From Bacteroidales bacterium UBA5226 (GTDB lineage Bacteria; Bacteroidota; Bacteroidia; Bacteroidales; UBA932): a stretch of DNA of 52,622 bases. The notes below the pieces were generated by a model, which saw nothing but the letters and a program-made list of their open reading frames with translations, was not told where the DNA came from and ran no database searches. The stretch lies in NCBI GenBank assembly GCA_002409325.1, contig DHUU01000016.1:17439-70060 (forward strand), given 5' to 3'. Shown here in pieces: positions 50,108-52,622 of the stretch (within the stretch, counting starts at the first letter, position 1; every line of letters starts with the position of its first letter). The position numbers were made by a program, and so were the translations under genes.

Positions 50108-51172
50108 ATGTGGTTGCCGGAGGTCATTAAACAAAGTGTTTTCATTACCGGCCTTGTCATGGTAATGATGATCCTGATTGAGTACATTAACGTTACCAGC
50201 AAAGGAACAACGCTCAGACAGCTGCAGAAAAGGCCCGCGCTTCAAATCCTGATATCAGCCCTGCTGGGAATCATTCCGGGTTGCAGCGGCGGATTTGTGG
50301 TAGTGGGCCTGTATGCCCATAACCTGGTATCATTTGGAGCCTTGATTGCCATGATGATAGCCACTGTGGGAGATGAAGCGTTTCTAATGCTGGCCATGAT
50401 CCCTGAAACATCCCTGGTGCTTTTTGCCATACTTTTTGTTTTAGCTTTGATTACAGGTTTTCTTACCAACCGCTTTATTCAAAGGATTCCGGGGCCATTC
50501 AGTCCTGAACACTTCGCAGTCCATAAGGAAGAGTCGGGCAAGCCGGAAGAAATTCATATTTGGGGAAGCATGAGGCATAATTTCAGGCCACTGCGATGGC
50601 GGCGGCTGGTTTTGTTCCTTGGACTTGCTCTGTTTGCTGCAAGCATTGCGTTCGGCCTCCTGGAACATGACCATCATTCACCCGGGCAGGACCACCTGAT
50701 CTTCTCCGAAAAGTGGCTTAGCCTGCTGTTTGCCGGCCTGTCCCTGCTGACGCTTGTCTTCACTTTGTTTGCTACAAATCATTTTGTTGAAAAACATATC
50801 TGGGACCATATAGTAAAACAACATTTTCTGAAAATATTTTTATGGACTTTCGGAACCCTGGTGGTTATTCATCTACTGATGAACAATATAGATCTGAATG
50901 ACTGGATACGGGAACAGTTCTGGATCGTATTGCCGGTAGCCATCCTGGTGGGTATGATTCCGGCCTCGGGACCGCACATTATTTTTATCACCCTTTTTGC
51001 CTCTGGAAGCATCCCGCTGAGCATACTATTGGCTAACAGCATCGTGCAGGAAGGTCACGCTGGTCTTCCCCTGCTGGCAGAAACAAAAAAGGGCTTTTTT
51101 ATTGCAAAAGCCCTTAAGATAATTCTTGCAGTGGCCGCGGCAGCGGCCTCCCGCCTTATTTACTCATTGTAG
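50108..51172 (+). CDS. Putative 10-TM heavy-metal exporter (ArsP_2-like; often called putative manganese transporter)
   Basis: 354 residues, about ten hydrophobic segments in two halves. Each half has a Gly/Pro-rich motif: IPGCSGGFVVVGLYAHNLVSFGALIAMMIA in the first and GMIPASGPHIIFITLFASGSIPLSIL in the second, an internal-duplication pattern typical of the family. The linker between (about 135-180) is hydrophilic, and HDHHSPGQDH is a His-rich loop that could bind metal. Family assignment is from this layout; substrate (manganese, arsenic or other) is unproven. Its 3' end also carries the apparent terminator of convergent rho. Confidence 0.75.
   Translation: MWLPEVIKQSVFITGLVMVMMILIEYINVTSKGTTLRQLQKRPALQILISALLGIIPGCSGGFVVVGLYAHNLVSFGALIAMMIATVGDEAFLMLAMIPETSLVLFAILFVLALITGFLTNRFIQRIPGPFSPEHFAVHKEESGKPEEIHIWGSMRHNFRPLRWRRLVLFLGLALFAASIAFGLLEHDHHSPGQDHLIFSEKWLSLLFAGLSLLTLVFTLFATNHFVEKHIWDHIVKQHFLKIFLWTFGTLVVIHLLMNNIDLNDWIREQFWIVLPVAILVGMIPASGPHIIFITLFASGSIPLSILLANSIVQEGHAGLPLLAETKKGFFIAKALKIILAVAAAAASRLIYSL
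51083..51115 (-). terminator. Probable rho terminator inside the 3' end of the exporter gene
   Basis: On the minus strand AAGGGCTTTT, a seven-base loop and AAAAGCCCTT are followed by a run of six or more T. It lies 41 bases past the rho stop, wholly within the coding region of the convergent gene. Confidence 0.75.
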
Positions 51173-52622
51173 CAAGGAACTCCTCATTGTCCTGTGTTCG
51201 CAACAGCCTGTCCTTCATGAACTCCATTGCCTCTACCGAGTTCATGTCTGCCAGGTAATTGCGCAGGATCCATATCCGGTTCAGTTTTTCTTTCTCCATG
51301 AGCAGGTCATCACGACGGGTCGAGCTCAGGGTAACATCAACGGCAGGGAATATTCTCTTGTTGGAAAGTTTCCGGTCAAGCTGCAACTCCAGGTTACCCG
51401 TACCCTTGAATTCTTCAAAAATGACTTCGTCCATTTTTGACCCGGTATCAATCAGGGCGGTGGCCAGAATGGTCAGTGATCCGCCATTTTCAATATTACG
51501 GGCTGCGCCAAAGAAGCGTTTGGGTTTCTGCAGGGCATTGGCATCCACACCACCGCTCAATACCTTGCCGCTGGCCGGCTGAACTGTGTTGTAAGCACGT
51601 GCCAGCCGGGTTATGCTGTCGAGCAATATCACCACGTCGTGACCACATTCAACCAGTCGTTTGGCTTTTTCCAGAACTATCCCTGCCACCTTGACATGAC
51701 GTTCCGCAGATTCGTCGAACGTAGAGGCAATCACCTCGGCTTTAACATTACGGGCCATATCAGTCACTTCTTCAGGCCTTTCGTCAATCAGCAGGACAAT
51801 CATATAAACTTCCGGGTGGTTATCGGCAATAGCGTTAGCTATGGCTTGAAGCAGAACGGTTTTTCCAGTCTTGGGCTGAGCCACTATCAGGCCGCGCTGA
51901 CCTTTACCAATAGGGGTAAACAGGTCCACAATGCGGTTAGACAATGTGTTGTGACCTTTGGAAGTAATATCGAATTTAGATTCCGGGAAAAGGGGTGTAA
52001 GAAAATCAAACGGAACCCTGTCGCGTATAAATTCCGGCTCCCGTCCGTTGATCTCGTGAATTTTGACCAGTGGAAAGAATTTTTCACTTTCCCTGGGCGG
52101 CCTTATCTCGCCGCTGACCATATCCCCGGTCTTCAGACCGTACAGTTTTATCTGTTGCTGGGACAGGTATATATCATCGGGTGAATTCAGGTAATTGTAA
52201 TCAGAAGATCGCAGGAACCCGTATCCATCGGGCATCATTTCCAGGACCCCTATGGCCCTGACCACCCCTTCGTACTCGGGTTTCTTTTCTGTATTAGTTC
52301 TGGGAGCAAGATCCTGATTCTGTTCCTGGTTTGGCAGCCTGTGGGCCGGAGCAGGATGCGCGGAGGTGGAATGTGAAGGAACAGGTTGCTGTGAATCTCC
52401 CGATTCCCTTGTTTTCCTGGGCCTGCCTTTTTTTGGTTTTGTAGCCGGTTGTTCCTCTGTTATTGCTGTGTTACCGGGATCTGTTTTTATGTCTTCTCCC
52501 TTAGGTTCCTTAACCGGCATAGCTTCTACTGCCGGTATCAAAACGGGCTCCTTTGCAGGTTCCTTTTTGTCTGGTAGGGGTACCTGTTTTTGTTCCGGTT
52601 TTTGTTCCGGCTTTTGTTCCGG
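51156..52622 (-). CDS. rho: Transcription termination factor Rho (N-terminus beyond window)
   Basis: RNA-dependent hexameric helicase that ends transcription. 488 residues are present and the frame is open to the window edge, so the start codon is outside. N-terminal extension: low-complexity, Pro/Lys/Glu-rich, with PEQK repeats and KPKKGRPRKTRESGD (an AT-hook-like basic patch). Then the RNA-binding domain (GVLEMMPDGYGFLRSSDYNYL...DDIYLSQQQIKLYGLKTGD) and the ATPase core with Walker A GLIVAQPKTGKTVLLQA, VLLIDERPEEVTDM, VVILLDSITRLARAYN and SGGVDANALQKPKRFFGAAR. Long N-terminal extensions are common in Bacteroidota Rho. Confidence 0.96.
   Translation of the reverse strand, partial: PEQKPEQKPEQKQVPLPDKKEPAKEPVLIPAVEAMPVKEPKGEDIKTDPGNTAITEEQPATKPKKGRPRKTRESGDSQQPVPSHSTSAHPAPAHRLPNQEQNQDLAPRTNTEKKPEYEGVVRAIGVLEMMPDGYGFLRSSDYNYLNSPDDIYLSQQQIKLYGLKTGDMVSGEIRPPRESEKFFPLVKIHEINGREPEFIRDRVPFDFLTPLFPESKFDITSKGHNTLSNRIVDLFTPIGKGQRGLIVAQPKTGKTVLLQAIANAIADNHPEVYMIVLLIDERPEEVTDMARNVKAEVIASTFDESAERHVKVAGIVLEKAKRLVECGHDVVILLDSITRLARAYNTVQPASGKVLSGGVDANALQKPKRFFGAARNIENGGSLTILATALIDTGSKMDEVIFEEFKGTGNLELQLDRKLSNKRIFPAVDVTLSSTRRDDLLMEKEKLNRIWILRNYLADMNSVEAMEFMKDRLLRTQDNEEFLATMSK
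52587..52622 (-). repeat. 12-bp tandem repeat encoding PEQK units in Rho
   Basis: Three 12-base units (TTTTTGTTCCGG on the plus strand, one with C for the first T) run off the window end. On the minus strand each encodes Pro-Glu-Gln-Lys. Confidence 0.85.

Noticed and set aside
50147..50330. Selenocysteine in the exporter's CSGG motif region
   Set aside because: The Cys is encoded by a normal TGC and there is no in-frame TGA in the gene.
1..52622. CRISPR array, tRNA, rRNA, insertion sequence, prophage or known defence system
   Set aside because: No regularly spaced repeats, cloverleaf genes, transposase or integrase motifs, or recognisable defence proteins were seen while reading both strands.

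Overview
The window looks like a stretch of core chromosome from a member of the Bacteroidota, most likely order Bacteroidales. The evidence is: promoters of the TAnnTTTG type before many genes; TonB-dependent receptors with carboxypeptidase-regulatory-like N-domains; BACON domains; an S46 dipeptidyl-peptidase; the DUF4295 mini-gene after rpmG/rpmB; an enlarged SecA (1092 aa); a Rho with a long N-terminal extension; and DUF6850, DUF4876, DUF4199 and DUF1573 proteins. Shine-Dalgarno sequences are nearly absent, as is usual in this phylum, with one striking exception at infC. I see no rRNA, tRNA, CRISPR array, prophage or insertion sequence. Family names were assigned by reading the proteins, without a database search.

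Layout. 1-4416 (+): the 3' two thirds of pyruvate phosphate dikinase, a structured intergenic region, galE and a dNTP triphosphohydrolase. 4413-13736 (-): an envelope and protease operon, read TonB-dependent receptor > DUF4876 lipoprotein > DUF6850 outer-membrane protein > S46 dipeptidyl-peptidase > rubredoxin, then a serpin lipoprotein. 13785-20035 (+): a tightly coupled operon of BACON/leucine-rich-repeat lipoprotein, tldD, tldE, nhaC and slyD. 20069-25651: divergent tsaD (-) and tamB (+). 25643-34334 (-): a translation and secretion block, read thrS-infC-rpmI-rplT-lepB, then rpmB-rpmG-DUF4295, then ftsY-pheT. 34422-35922 (+): a DUF4199 membrane protein and a polyprenyl-linked type glycosyltransferase. 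36260-41376 (-): secA-lpd-mgsA. 41444-47650: a beta-helix lipoprotein and second TonB-dependent receptor (-), divergent from an OmpR-family response regulator and histidine kinase (+). 47701-51172: a ferredoxin (-), then DUF1573, meaB and a 10-TM metal-exporter-like protein (+). 51156-52622 (-): rho, cut by the window end.

The most interesting points are these. (1) infC has no ATG, GTG or TTG available upstream of its conserved core and appears to start at ATC behind a perfect AGGAGG. (2) A perfect 28-bp inverted repeat lies at 36113-36186 and shares a 13-base motif with another structured gap near 1940. (3) The receptor/DUF4876/DUF6850/S46 peptidase/serpin locus may be a peptide-handling system. 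(4) A receptor and beta-helix lipoprotein pair sits divergent from its own two-component system. (5) A BACON-LRR lipoprotein is joined almost without a gap to tldDE. (6) A rho terminator appears to be embedded in the coding 3' end of the convergent gene.
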